64,000 bases of DNA. Origin: Plantago ovata. Lineage: Eukaryota; Streptophyta; Magnoliopsida; Lamiales; Plantaginaceae. This document shows, one piece after another, positions 30,383-43,299 of the stretch. Every line of letters starts with the position of its first letter. Position 1 is the first letter of the stretch. Where the stretch lies: NCBI GenBank assembly GCA_028274465.1, contig CM051456.1:72898753-72962752 (forward strand), given 5' to 3'. Both the position numbers and the translations under genes were made by a program. The notes beneath the pieces were generated by a model that saw nothing but the letters and a program-made list of their open reading frames with translations, made no database searches and was not told the DNA's origin.

Positions 30383-32738
30383 TCTCTGGGAGGTGGACTA
30401 GGCAGTATCAATGGCGCTTTAGCAGGGGTTTTCTTTCTTGAAGATTTTCTTTGTTTATCTTCCCCCTTAGACATGGATTGCATCATTGGGTTAATGTGCA
30501 GAGAGAAAAATTCATTGCAATTTTCAGCAAGTTTACTTAGGCTATTGTATTTTAGAATTATGCCTTGCTGATCATTGGTTAGCTTAGACAGTTCTTCCTT
30601 AATTCAAGCCAAATTCTACTCATGTCTGCGCTCATTGTCGACTTTTTCTTCAATGAAAGTCTGAGCCTTTTTCAATGCAGTTTTAGCCAGTTTGAGTGCT
30701 TGACTGACATCTTCTTCATAGCTTTTATGATGTAGACTTATGACTTTCTGAGCTATTGTAAGAGAAGTAGTGTGTTTCAGCAGAGTAGCCAGTATCTTGC
30801 CAATATCAAGCGGACTCTCAGCAAGCAGTGCATCATCCTCTTCTTTACATGCTTTGTGAACAGCCATGAGTGCCTTAATTCTGTGAGTAAAATCCTCAAC
30901 ATTAGGGAACGGCACTAAAGAGGGAGTGAGTCAATGAACTTTGATCTCAGTGGTGAATTGATCATCATTTATCAACAAACGGCTTCTTTCAGCATCTCCT
31001 TCATCATGATCAAGAGAAGGAGGAGGAATTGTAACCACTATGGGTTCAACTTTCTTTGTCAGTTCTTCTTCATTTGCTGAAAAATTGAAGAGATCTTCTT
31101 CGTCATCAGATTCATCAAGGCCATCAACCTTGGTTCCTAAATCTGTAGCTTCATTCACTTGTGGTTGAGTTGTTGCTGAGGGCAACACTTTAGACTCAAC
31201 AACTGGAGTTTCACCAGTAGTAAGTGGAAGGGAGGGGACTTCCGTGTTCTTCACTCCTGAAGATTGAGCAATGTCTAGATTCTGCGTATGCCTAGCATGA
31301 ATCTGTAGACTGTTTTGAAGTGCTCTTTGATAATCTTCATCCATATCTTCATCATCAAGGTTTGGTTCAGTGACCTTGGCATCGAGTAAAGTTAACTCGG
31401 CATCAGAAAGCTTGTTTTTGCCTAATTTCATTTCTACACGCTTTCTGGCGTACTCTTCTTCAGTTTCAGCAACTTGTTCAGTTTCTTGAGTACTTGTCTT
31501 AGCAGGAGCAGGAGTGGATTCTTGATCCTGAATGGGAGTTTGGTCAGTTTGTTGATTTTCAGTAACTTGATGTTCAGTCTCAGCAACTGTCAGCTTAACT
31601 CCACTAGCATCAGGACTAGGACCGTGATTGTCATCATCATCATCCTTTTTGTCCTTGTAATCTTTTCCTTCATCATCATTTGGATCTTTTGGGATATTTT
31701 CATCCTCTTCTTCTTCATCATCGTCCGTTAGTATGACTAACTCAAGATGTTTGTACATTGCTGCGCTAGTTACTTCCTCTTCCTCATTGATTTTGTGGGG
31801 ATCAGCCAACACGGGTACAAAAGAACCCTTGAGCATCACAGCTTGTTTAGCTGGAGAGGCACTCTTGAATTTAGCTTTCATATTCTCTCTGATTCTAGCA
31901 ATCATACTGGAGCTCATTAACTGAGAATACGTCAACTCTTCTGGAAGTATGGAATGTACAAATGTCTCGAGTCTCAGTAAAGAGAGTGTCTTTTTCTCGT
32001 TGGACAAATGAAGGTGAAGGTCACAGAAATCCATCCTTTTGTACCTTTGCCAGTTGCTGACAGATTTAGCAACTCTGGTCAAGGTAGTTCTTTTGGAGTT
32101 TGAGTAAAGTTCTTCTGAACTTACTCCCAAATATTCAGTGATGTGAACCATTTCAGTGGTCTCCTTTTGAGCCTGAAAAAGAATAACATTAAGTTCAAGA
32201 AGGTTTTGGAAAATAGTTTTAGAGTCTAAAACTGGAACATGATTTACCTGCTGAAGTTCAGCAAGCTCATGTTGCACACTTTGTTGTGCTGGCACTATTT
32301 CCATTGCTTCAGGAGTTTGAGCAGCATCCTTGAATTGTTCATCCTGCTGAACAGGAGTTGTGGATTCTGGTGCAGAAGTTTCAGCAATCTTCTTCTTGTA
32401 TCTTGAGAAGTCTGTAAGGAAACCATAATATCAGCAAAAGATATAGTTTCAGATATTGAATTTTTGCTTATGTCTGAGTTAACTACCTGCTGAAGAAGGG
32501 CAGGTGGTGACTCAGTCCTTTCAGCAATGACAACATCTTCATTATCTGGGACTTGTTCTTCAGCAGACATGTTATCTTGCTCTATTTGAGAAGGTTGTGC
32601 AGATTCAACAATCTCCCTTGTCTCTGAATTGACAAGTTGAGTAGAGACATCTTGACCTTTAAGTTTACTGCTAGTCATGAACACATCTATTGACTTGTTG
32701 GAGTTTTCATCAATCTCCAAATCCATTTGCTGGCTTAG
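30383..32738 (-). pseudogene. env-like ORF middle part, copy B
   Basis: Minus-strand pieces 32726-32295, 32304-30931 and 30915-30616 are collinear with copy A 3175-750. They show the same acidic stretch (DDDEEEEDENIPKDPNDDEG), QNSLQIHARHTQNLDIAQSSG and the C-terminal HKSYEEDVSQALKLAK helix. Two in-frame GT-AG segments remain (32173-32247 and near 32413-32487). The one at 2708-2779 of copy A is cleanly absent (junction near 32343). Stops: TGA near 30930 and TAG near 30615. A small frame shift lies near 32400. The 3' end is cut by the solo LTR and the 5' end by tandem G3 (TSD cttag at 32734-32738). Confidence 0.8.
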
Positions 32739-34017
32739 TGATGAACGAGATTGTCAGACTCGAACAATCAACTAAATTTGTTTTAAGCCAAAGGGTAACT
32801 CACAACTACACAAAACACGTAGTGCAGAGGTAAGATGACCTCGAGTGTCGATCTCTAGGGACTAAAGTAGCTTTAACTAAATAACTATATATAATTTCAG
32901 AAAACAAATTTATCTATAACTTAAGTTAACAATATATGGAGAAAGCTGGTGATAGGATGCTCGTTCTAAGCATCAAGTTCTAATTATGCATGAAAGTGCA
33001 ACACGCACTGTCTTAAAAGTAATTCGATTTACAAACACCAAAGACAGGTTTGCAGACGTGTATTTTGAAAGCTTCCTATCTATACTAATACTTAGTTCAA
33101 GCAGTACTTGCAAATTATATATAATCGAATCGATGATCTTGAATTGTCCTAGTGTTTCTAACACCTTTCTACGAAGATATGTGGCTTAGTCGGATAAAAG
33201 AATCGAATTAAGATAATTAAACAAGTAAAAGACTCAGAAACTCAATCATGCATAATACGAACCCTAGCTACGAATTCACATACTATCACCAACTAGATGC
33301 TTAGCTACTCATATCAATAACACGATAAACAATCATAATCGAAGCAATAATGAAAGAAAACATGTTTAATTGAAAGATAAATAGCAGAATTGTGAGATAC
33401 AAGGTTACCACCAAAGGTTGTCAATCTCCGGTGAATGGCTAAAACTCACAAAGATCTAGCAAGGTGAGATTAAACGGTGTCCAAATCTCTCCTCTAGCTC
33501 CAAAATCGCTAAGTTACAAAGAATCTAAGAGAAAATATCCCCAGAACAAGCTCTAGGGTTTATGTCTGGAAAAATATGAAAAGAGATATGAAAATTCGCA
33601 GATTTTGGGATATATATATAGAGCTGTCGGAAGCTCCGCGGTACAACGCCCCGTATGCGGCGTGTGTCGCGCACGCGGCGGTGCGCCCCGTACGGGCAGA
33701 ACGCGGCCCGTGCGGAATTCCTCATTTGGATCCTCGAATTCGGCCCCTTGCATGGTTTTGAGCTCCGAAACTTGATCTCTTGGCCTTGAAACTCGTCCCG
33801 GTACTCCTTGACACACCACGGGTGATCTCGTTGCACCAAAACATCATTGTTTCGCCATGAATTACATCCAAAAACGCGATTGCCACCTAAAACCTATGAA
33901 GAACAAAAGAAATGGAAACGTGACACTATTCTAACAAAATGCACAAAAATGCATGCAAGAGGATAGCTAAATTGGTGAAAAAAGAATCGAATGATAGTGT
34001 AAAAAACATTGTCATCA
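32739..34017 (-). repeat. G3 LTR, left (3')
   Basis: Element-orientation ends TGATGACA...CGTTCATCA. TATA-rich run at 33609-33622. GC-rich repeats with GCGGTGCGCCCCGTACGGGC (33640-33720) sit upstream of it, in the same place as the G1 palindromes but different in sequence. Confidence 0.92.
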
Positions 34018-35520
34018 CACTCCCCAAACCGAACCTTTTCTTGTCCTCAAGCAACTAGCTAGATTCTATGCAACCTACATGCAACACAAAGAGGAGTCTC
34101 ATGCCAAACAAGAAGAAATAATCGATTGTATCTACCAAGTACTCATGAACAAAGACCATACAAATCATAACATGGAAGTAGGTTGAAGAATGTCTCGATT
34201 GAATCTATACATATTCACATATGCACTTTGTTAAACAAGAGAGTCTCTCGTAACATTCTCTACCTGGACCTGGTCAGTGACGACACAATGAAACATGTTA
34301 GAATACAAATGGTTGCCCCGTGCCTATGAAACTGAGGGCTTACTATTGTTCACCAAGTTGAGACTTTCCCTCAAGAGAGGTTGAACCAATACTGGCTCTC
34401 ATCAAACGAAGGAGGGTTACCTAATAGACAACACTCTCCTATTCTACCCAACTCTGAAAGCAAAGACTATTCACCACTTCCTGAATGGCAGGACGAGGGT
34501 GGTCTAGAACATAAGAAACGAAACAAAAGATAGAATATACAACTCGATTACGAACTATTACAAAAGCTGAAAAAATAACGCAACACTTTGCTAAAACTGC
34601 TTTTGGCTCGCTTGGACCCTTCTTTTGCTTTTTCGGGTCTTATTCTTTTTTTCTTTTTTTTTCTTTTCCAGATTCTGGAATTTTTTTCTTTTTCTTTTTC
34701 TTTTTTTTTTTTTGTATATAGCCAGCAGTAACACAATGGAAGTATATGAAAGTAAATAACAACGACACTACAATGACCTCCCCAAACCTATTCGAAAGAA
34801 TAGGTTGGAGCACAAACTCACAAGAAAAAATAAAACGAACTCAACTTGACTCACAAAGACGAAGAGCAAGTCATAATGATAGTAACCCCCTCCCCAAACC
34901 TATTCGTTAGAATAGGTTTCAAACAAAGGATCACACACCTCACTCTACCTCCTTCATAGGCATTTAGCAATCTCAATAAGCAAGGTGAAGACTTGTTGCC
35001 TTTTACGTACATAATTACACGGGAATACAACCAAAGACTCTAACATGCAACATTTTATATGGCCTTCGCGAACCGCAGTAGAGAAAGCACCACATAGTGA
35101 TGTCGAGACTACCAAGTTTAACTAGTGCACATACAAATATGACAAGCCAAGCGAGACAAACCTCAAACTATTCCATAGAGATGTAATGCATGGGCAATGG
35201 TCATAAACACTTAGTCTATACAATAAAAAATTTCAAAAAATTTGGCAATAAACTCCACACAAAAATCATGCAAAACTATACTAAGGATGAATACAAACTA
35301 AATCCTAGGAAAGCAATAAACGTTCAATGCAAAGGTTCAAGATACCATACTCAACGACATAAGTCATACAATACTAACATCATAGTTCACACAACACACC
35401 CCCCAAATGAAGCTCAAGATGGTCCCCAACAAAAGAGAATGAGGAATACAAAGTGATACTAGATGTTACCGAATGTGTGGCTTCGGTCGGCTGAGTATAC
35501 CAGAATGGACATGTGAAAAG
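34018..35520 (-). other. G3 unit 1: 3' untranslated region
   Basis: No gene seen. PPT GGTTTGGGGAGTG at 34018-34030 (minus). Hairpins at 34785-34806 and 34897-34918, each abutting TTTGGGGAGG. Polypurine tract (minus strand) about 34620-34715. Confidence 0.78.
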
Positions 35521-35521
35521 A

Positions 35522-37239
35522 CTAGTAATCCGGGTCATAATCCCCGTAATAGTCATTCCACATGTCAGAGAGAAGGTCCTGGGACTGCTGTAGGGTCTCC
35601 TGCTGTCGGTCCAAGAGATGCTGCTGCTGCAATATGAGCTTCCTATCATTCCGGCGATGCTCCTCCGCGAGCTCCCAATCACTGTTGCGCTGGGCAACAT
35701 ATCCATCAAGTGTATGCTGCAAACCTTGTTAATAGTAACCTCCACAGGGAGATCTCACACCAAAGTGATGGACATCGACTTCTCAGTATTGCTAGGCAAT
35801 TTCCCCTGCTCCCTACTCGCCCCTCGGTCTATTAGCTCTTGTAGTTTTTGGTAAGCGAGCCTAGTACTTGCCTCCAATTAATCGAGCCGACTCCTCGTCT
35901 TCTCCGAATCTTCGTCAAACCTCTTCATTAACCCCTGAGTATTATCAACCATCTTCTTCAAAGTTTCCAAGAGAGCAGCTGATTTGGACTTTGTTGCTTC
36001 GGTCCTAGGTGGAGGATTCTCACAATGATCATTACCGTAGTTGAGATTACTACGGTCTTGGTTGGGTCCATAGGTCTGGTATTGAGGTGCATACCTTGGT
36101 TGCTTCGGAACCCCTTCTTCCAATATCCACCTCGAGGATTCCTACCATCTTGTCCATAGCTAGCTTCGCCAAGTTCAGCAGCAAACACCTCTCCTTCTCC
36201 TGCTTCCACCCAATAAACCCCATCATTGGCCAAATCGGACCTACACATATGAGCCCAGTGCCCATAGTTCTTGCACACCCTACAAACTTCATTGGAAAGA
36301 GGTTGCCCCATCGAGCTCTTAAGAGCCTGCCTCATCTCATGGGCGAAGCCATCAAACCTATCCCCACTCACACCGTTCAACGGCACCTTGGGTTTCATTG
36401 GAGCTTCAATTAGCCTCATGTTCATACCCCTAGTGTCCTTGAACTGAGATCCCTTCGCGAGCCTTTGGAAACACGCCCACACATCTTCGGCGGTTTCCTC
36501 CCAGATATTTCCTCAGCATTGGAAATCCACAACCTGTTGGCTCTCATATGTGAGCCCATTGTAGAAGTGCTGGACAAGGTCGGAGAGTTCCATCCCATGG
36601 TGTGGGCACTTGTTCATGAGGTCCTTGTACCCCTCGAGAGCAGTATAGATGGTTTCATCGTAGTCTTTCCTGAAACCACTGATTTGCGTCTTCAGCGCGG
36701 TAGTAAGAGTATGGGGAAAATACTTCTCCATAAAAGCTGAAACACCTTAGTCCATGTCAAGTGATCCGGCTTCCAGCGAGCCTAGCCATGCGTTTGCCTT
36801 ATCTCCAAGACCCATAGCAAAGACCTTCATCCTTAGCACATCATCCGTAATCCCAGCTCCAGGCCTTGGAAGATTGTTGATGAAATCCCCAATATCATTC
36901 AGGTACCCCATAACATCCTCCCTTGGCAAACCATAGAACCTCGGGAGTTGCTGGAACATGTGATTCTTGATCTCTAAATCACGAGTTGCAGCAGAGAGAA
37001 CAATAGCCGGAACCCTCATCCGTTCCTGGTTGGGTTGAACCCATGATTTCAAGAGTGGGCGAGACATCGCAAAACCTTCCCAAGAATCCGGTTGCTTGAA
37101 AATCTCCTGCAGAGAATCAGAGAAATCTTCCTCCACTACCTCAACTCTAGCACTCACTCACTTCCGTTGCTGATATACCCTATCAATCTCCGCAATAGGT
37201 TCAACAAGAGGAATTCCACTAGATCTTGTGCTTCGCATA
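35522..37239 (-). pseudogene. gag: Gag of G3 unit 1, fused to the tail of a lost downstream ORF
   Basis: ATG 37239 is followed by an early TGA (near 37160), then MSARVEVVEEDFSDSLQ. The gypsy gag domain pieces are at 37157-36747 and 36731-36513, and the remainder is at 36482-35878. Frame breaks: near 36750 (two bases missing before the KVFSAFMEKYFP part, shared with unit 2), near 36515 and near 36430. CCHC knuckle CRVCKNYGHWAHMC near 36240-36290. After the coiled coil the sequence jumps at about 35735 from gag (VEVTINKV) to the last ~200 bp of the ORF found at 12162 in G1-minus, so protease is deleted. The final piece encodes a Gln/Leu/Asp-rich tail ending YGDYDPDY. Confidence 0.85.
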
Positions 37240-37351
37240 AACTACCTGAAACGAATCAAGTGAGTATCAAAGGGAAACAAACTTAAACTACTAAATTCCT
37301 GAAATTGAATGCTGAAAATAAACAAGCTAAAGAGTTAAAAGGAGTTATAGT

Positions 37352-37368
37352 CCCCGACAACGGCGCCA
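37352..37368 (-). other. Primer-binding site, G3 unit 1
   Basis: tRNA-Asp-type PBS with one mismatch (CCCCGACAACGGCGCCA on plus; G to A), 3 nt from the middle LTR. Confidence 0.88.
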
Positions 37369-37371
37369 ATT

Positions 37372-38666
37372 TGATGAACGAGATTGTCAGACTCGAACAA
37401 TCAAATAAATTTATTTTAAGCCAAAGGGCAACTCACAACTACACAAAACACGTAGTACAGAGGTAAGATGACCTCGAGTGTCGATCTCTAGGGACTAAAC
37501 TACCTTTAACTAAATAACTATATATAATTTCAGAAAACAAATTTATGTCTAACTTAACTTAACAATATATGGAGAAAGCTGGTAGTATGCTCGTTCTAAG
37601 CATCAAGTTCTAATTATGCATGAAAGTGCAACGCGTACTGTCTTAAAAGTAATTCGATTTACAAACACCAAAGACAGGTTTGCAGACGTGTATTTTGAAA
37701 GCTTCCTATCTATACTAATACTTAGTTCAAGCAGTACTTGCAAATTATATATAATCGAATCGATGATCTTGAATTGTCCTAGTGTTTCTAACACCTTTCT
37801 ACGAAGATATGTGGCTTAGTCGGATAAAAGAATCGAATTAAGATAATTAAACAAGTAAAAGACTCAGAAACTCAATCATGCATAATACGAACCCTAGCTA
37901 CGAATTCACATACTATCACCAACTAGATGCTTAGCTACTCATATCAATAACACGATAAACAATCATAATCGAAGCAATAATGAAAGAAAACATGTTCAAT
38001 TGAAAGATAAATAGCAGAATTGTGAGATACAAGGTTACCACAAAAGGTTGTCAATCTCCGGTGAATGGCTAAAACTCACAAAGATCTAGCAAGGTGACAT
38101 TAAACAGTGTCCAAATCTCTCCTCTAGCTCCAAAATCGCTAAGTTACAAAGAATCTAAGAGAAAATATCCCCGGAACAAGCTCTAGGGTTTATGTCTGGA
38201 AAAATATGAAAAGAGATATGAAAATTTGCAGATTTTGGGATATATATATAGAGATGTCGGAAGCTCTGCGGCGCACCGCCCCGTACGCAGCGGTGTGTCC
38301 GCCACGTGGCGGTGCGTCGCGCACGCAGCGGTGCGCCCCGTACGGGCAAATGCGGCCCGTGCGGAATTCCTCCTTTGGATCCTCAAATTCGGCCCCTTGC
38401 ACGGTTTTGAGCTCCGAAACTTGATCTCTTGGCCTTGAAACTCGTCCCGGTACTCGTTGACACACCACATGTGATCTCGTTGCACCAAAACATCATTGTC
38501 TCACCATGAATTACATCCAAAAACGCGATTGCCACCTAAAACCTTAAAAGAACAAAAGAAATGGAAACGTGACACTATTCTAACAAAATGCACAAAAATG
38601 CATGCAAGAGGATAGCTAAATTAGTGAAAAAAGAATCGAATGATAGTGTAAAAAACACTGTCATCA
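37372..38666 (-). repeat. G3 LTR, middle (shared by both units)
   Basis: 5' LTR of unit 1 and 3' LTR of unit 2 at once. Same ends as the other two. TATA run at 38239-38252. The GC-rich block (38275-38360) has one more repeat than the right LTR. Confidence 0.92.
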
Positions 38667-40160
38667 CACTCCCCAAACCGAACCTTTTATTGTCCTCAAG
38701 CAACTAGCTAGATTCTATGCAACCTACATGCAACACAAAGAGGAGTCTAATGCCAAACAAGAAGAAATAATCGATTGTATCTACCAAGTACTCATGAACA
38801 AAGACCATACAAATCATAACATGGAAGTAGGTTGAAGAATGTCCCGATTGAACCTATACATATTCACATATGCACTTTGTTAAACAAGAGAGTCTCTCGT
38901 AACATTCTCTACCTAGACCTGATCAGTGACGACACAATGAAACATGTTAGAATACAAATGGTTGCCCCGTGCCTATGAAACTGAGGGCTTACTATTGTTC
39001 ACCAAGTTGAGACTTTCCCTCAAGAGAGGTTGAACCAATACTGGCTCTCATCAAACGAAGGAGGGTTCCCTAATAGACAACACTCTCCTATTCTACCCAA
39101 CTCTGAAAGCAAAGACTATTCACCACTTCCTGAATGGCAGGACGAGGGTGATCTAGAACAGAAGACACGAAACAAAGATAGAATATACAACTCGATTACG
39201 AACTATTACAAAAGCTGAAAAAATAACGCAACACTTTGCTAAAACTGCTTTTGGCTCGCTTGGACCCTTCTTTTGCTTTTTTGGGTCTTTTTCTTTTTTT
39301 TCTTTTTTTTTTCTTTTCCAGATTCTGGAATTTTTTTCTTTTTCTTTTTCTTTTTTTTTTGTATATAGCCAGCAGTAACACAAAGGAAGTATATGAAAGT
39401 AAATAATAACGACACTACAACGACCTCCCCAAACCTATTCGAAAGAATAGGTTGGAGCACAAACTCACAAGAAAAAATAAAACGAACTCAACTTGACTCA
39501 CAAAGACGAAGAGCAAGTCATAATGATAGTAACCCCCTCCCCAAACATATTCGTTAGAATAGGTTTCAAACAAAGGATCACACACCTCACTCTACCTCCT
39601 TCATAGGCATTTAGCAATCTCAGTAAGCAAGGTGAAGACTTGTTGCCTTTTATGTACATAATTACACGGGAATACAACCAAAGACTCTAACATGCAACAT
39701 TTTATATGGCCTTCGCGAACCGCATTAGAGAAAACACCACATAGTGATGTCGAGACTACCAAGTTTAACTAGTGCACATACAAATATGACAAGCCAAGCG
39801 AGACAAATCTCAAACTATTCCATAGAGATGTAATGCATGGGCAATGGTCATAAACACTTAGTCTATACTATAAAAAATTTCAAAAAATTTGGCAATAAAC
39901 TCCACACAAAAATCATGCAAAACTATACTAAGGATGAATGCAAACTAAATCCTAGGAAAGCAATAAACGTGCAATGCAAAGGTACAAGATACCATACTCA
40001 GCGACATAAGTCATACAATACTAACATCATAGTTCACACAACACAGCCCCCACATGAAGCTCAAGATGGTCCCGAACAAAAGAGAATGAGGAATACAAAG
40101 TGATACTAGATGTTACCGAATGTGTGGCCTCGGTCGGCTGAGTATACCAGAATGGACATG
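38667..40160 (-). other. G3 unit 2: 3' untranslated region
   Basis: No gene seen. PPT at 38667-38679, hairpins at 39432-39453 and 39544-39565 (the second with one stem mismatch), polypurine tract about 39260-39360. Collinear with unit 1. Confidence 0.78.
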
Positions 40161-40168
40161 TGAAAAGA

Positions 40169-41889
40169 TTAGTAATCCGGGTCATAATCCCCGTAATAGT
40201 CATTCCACATGTCAGAGAGAAGGTCCTGGGACTGTTGTAGGGTCTCCTGCTGTCGGTCCAAGAGCTGCTGCTTCTGCAATATGAGCTTCCTATCATTCCG
40301 GCGATGCTCCTCCACGAGCTCCCAATCACTGTTGCGCTGGGCAACATATCCATCAAGTGTATGCTGCAAACCTTGTTAATAGTAACCTCCACAGAAAGAT
40401 CTCCCACCAAAGTGATGGACATCGACTTCTCAGTATTGCTAGGCAATTTCCCCTGCTCCCTACTACCCCCTCGGTCTATTAGCTCTTGCAGTTTTTGGTG
40501 AGCGAGCCTAGTACTTGCCTCCAATTGATCGAGCCGACTCCTCATCTTCTCCGAATCTTCGTCAAACCTCTTCATTAACCCCTGAGTATTATCAACCATC
40601 TTCTTCAGAGTGTCCAAGAGAGCAGCTGATTTGGACTTTGGTGCTTCGGTCCTAGGTGGAGGATTCTCACAATGATCATTACCGTAGTTGAGATTACTAC
40701 GGTCTTGGTTGGGTCCATAGGTCTTGTTTTGAGGTGCATACCTTGGTTGCTTCGAAACCCCTTCTTCCAATATCCACCTCGAGGATTCCTACCATCTTGC
40801 CCATAGCTAGCTTCGCCAAGTTCAGCAGCAAACACTTCTCCTTCTCCTGCTTCCACCCAATAAACCCCATCATTGGCCAAATCGGACCTACACATATGAG
40901 CCCCGTGCCCATAGTTCTTGCACACCCTAAAAACTTCATTGGAAAGAGGCTGCCCCATCGAGCACTTAAGAGCCTGCCTCATCTCATGGGCGAAGCCATC
41001 CAACCTATCCCCACTCACACCGTTCAACTGCACCTTGGGTTTCATGGGAGCTTCAACTACACGCCTCATGTTCATACCCCTAGGGTCCTTGAACTGATAT
41101 CCCTTCGCGAGCCTTTCGAAAAACGCCCACACATCTTCGGCGGTTTCCTCCCAGATATTTCCTCGGCATTGGAAATCCACAACCTGTTGGCTCTCATATA
41201 TGAGCCCATTGTAGAAGTGCTGGACAAGGTCGGAGAGTTCCATCCCATGGTGTGGGCACTTGTTCATGAGGTCCTTGTACCTCTCGAGAGCAGTATAGAT
41301 GGTTTCATCGTAGTCTTGCCTGAAACCACTGATTTGCGCCTTCAGCGCGGTAGTAAGATTATGGGGAAAATACTTCTCCATAAAAGCTGAAAACACCTTA
41401 GCCCATGTCAAGTGATCCGGCTTCCAGAGAGCCTAGCCATGCCTTTGCCTTATCTCCAAGACCCATAGCAAAGACCTTCATCCTTAGCACATCATCCGTA
41501 ATCCCAGCTCCAGGCCTTGGAAGATTGTTGATGAAATCCCCAATATCATTCAGGTACCCCATAACATCCTCCCTTGGCAAACCATAGAACCTCGGGAGTT
41601 GCTGGAACATGTGATTCTTGATCTCTAAATCACGAGTTGCAGCAGAGAGAACAATAGCCGGAACCCTCATCCGTTCCTGGTTGGGTTGAACCCATGATTT
41701 CAAGAGTGGGCGAGACATCGCAAAACCTTCCCAAGAATCCGGTTGCTTGAAAATCTCCTGCAGAGAATCAGAGAAATCTTCCTCCACTACCTCAACTCTA
41801 GCACTCACTCACTTCCTTTGCTGATATACCCTATCAATCTCCGCAATAGGTTCAAGAAGAGGAATTCCAGTAGATCTTGTACTTCGCAT
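40169..41889 (-). pseudogene. gag: Gag of G3 unit 2, fused to the tail of a lost downstream ORF
   Basis: ATG 41889 with an early TGA, then MSARVEVVEEDF at 41808. Gag domain in two frames: 41808-41398, and 41411-40605 (TWAKVFSAFMEKYFP, DETIYTALERYKDL, CPHHGMELSDLVQHFYNGL). The break at 41400 is the same two-base loss as in unit 1. The first Cys of the zinc knuckle is Phe (EVFRVCKNYGHGAHMC near 40890-40935), so this knuckle is damaged. From 40770 a coiled-coil segment runs into the same deletion junction (near 40385), giving an open frame to 40027 that mixes gag with out-of-frame tail sequence. Protease absent. Confidence 0.87.
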
Positions 41890-42002
41890 AAACTACCTGA
41901 AACGAATCAAGTGAGTATCAAAGGGAAACAAACTTAAACTACTAAATTCCTGAAATTGAATGCTGAAAATAAACAAGCTAAAGAGTTAAAAGGAGTTATA
42001 GT

Positions 42003-42019
42003 CCCCGGCAACGGCGCCA
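42003..42019 (-). other. Primer-binding site, G3 unit 2
   Basis: Perfect tRNA-Asp-type PBS (CCCCGGCAACGGCGCCA on plus), 3 nt from the right LTR. Confidence 0.92.
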
Positions 42020-42022
42020 ATT

Positions 42023-43299
42023 TGATGAACGAGATTGTCAGACTCGAACAATCAAATAAATTTATTTTAAGCCAAAGGGCAACTCACAACTACACATAAC
42101 ACGTAGTACAGAGGTAAGATGACCTCGAGTGTCGATCTCTAGGGACTAAACTAGCTTTAACTAAATAACTATATATAATTTTAGAAAACAAATTTATCTC
42201 TAACTTAACTTAACAATATATGGAGAAAGCTGGTAGTATGCTCGTTCTAAGCATCAAGTTCTAATTATGCATGAAGGTGCAACGCGTACTGTCTTAAAAG
42301 TAATTCGATTTACAAACACCAAAGACAGGTTTGCAGACGTGTATTTTGAAAGCTTCCTATCTATACTAATACTTAGTTCAAGCAGTACTTGCAAATTATA
42401 TATAATCGAATCGATGATCTTGAATTGTCCTAGTGTTTCTAACACCATTCTACGAAGATATGTGGCTTAGTCGGATCAAAGAATCGAATTAAGATAATTA
42501 AACAAGTAAAAGACTCAGAAACTCAATCATGCATAATACGAACCCTAGCTACGAATTCACATACTATCACCAACTAGATGCTTAGCTACTCATATCAATA
42601 ACACGATAAACAATCATAATCGAAGCAATAATGAAAGAAAACATGTTCAATTGAAAGATAAATAGCAGAATTGTTAGATACAAGGTTACCACCAAAGGTT
42701 GTCAATCTCCGGTGAATGGCTAAAACTCACAAAGATCTAGCAAGGTGAGATTAAACGGTGTCCAAATCTCTCCTCTAGCTCCAAAGTCGCTAAGTTACAA
42801 AGAATCTAAGATAAAATATCCCCAGAACAAGCTCTAGGGTTTATGTCTGGAAAAATATGAAAAGAGATATGAAAATTTGCAGATTTTGGGAAATATATAT
42901 AGAGATGGCGGAAGCTCCGCGGCGCACCGCCCCGTACGCAGCGGTGCGCCGCGCACGCGGCTGTGCGCCCCGTACGGGCAGAACGCGCCCCGTGCGGAAT
43001 TCCTCCTTTGGATCCTCGAATTCGGCCCCTTGCACGGTTTTGAGCTCCGAAACTTGATCTCTTGGCCTTGAAACTCGTCCCGGTACTCCTTGACACACCA
43101 CGGGTGATCTCGTTGCACCAAAACATCATTATTTCTCCATGAATTACATCCAAAAATGCGATTTCCACCTAAAACCTGAAAAGAACAAAAGAAATGGAAA
43201 CGTGACACTATTCTAACAAAATGTACTAAAATCCATGCAAGAGGATAGCTAAATTGGTGAAAAAAGAATCGAATGATAGTGTAAAAAACACTGTCATCA
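42023..43299 (-). repeat. G3 LTR, right (5' LTR of the array)
   Basis: 1277 bp, ends TGATGACA / CGTTCATCA in element orientation. The TATA-like run near 42890-42903 is slightly altered (aaatatatatag). GC block 42918-42995. Confidence 0.92.

Larger units (their letters stand above)
32739..43299 (-). mobile_element. G3: three-LTR tandem of a gag-only gypsy-type element
   Basis: LTRs at 32739-34017, 37372-38666 and 42023-43299 enclose two nearly identical internal regions, 34018-37371 and 38667-42022, all in minus orientation. A single TSD cttag flanks the whole array (32734-32738, 43300-43304), so it behaves as one insertion. Each internal region has its own PBS and PPT. Both share the same lesions (gag frame break, protease loss), so they derive from one defective parent. 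It is likely formed by unequal recombination between LTRs or by integration of a tandem. Assembly duplication is less likely because the units differ at many scattered positions. Confidence 0.92.

Noticed and set aside
30616-32304. Host gene with acidic repeats
   Set aside because: Collinear with the env-like ORF of copy A and interrupted by the nested insertions; part of the retroelement.
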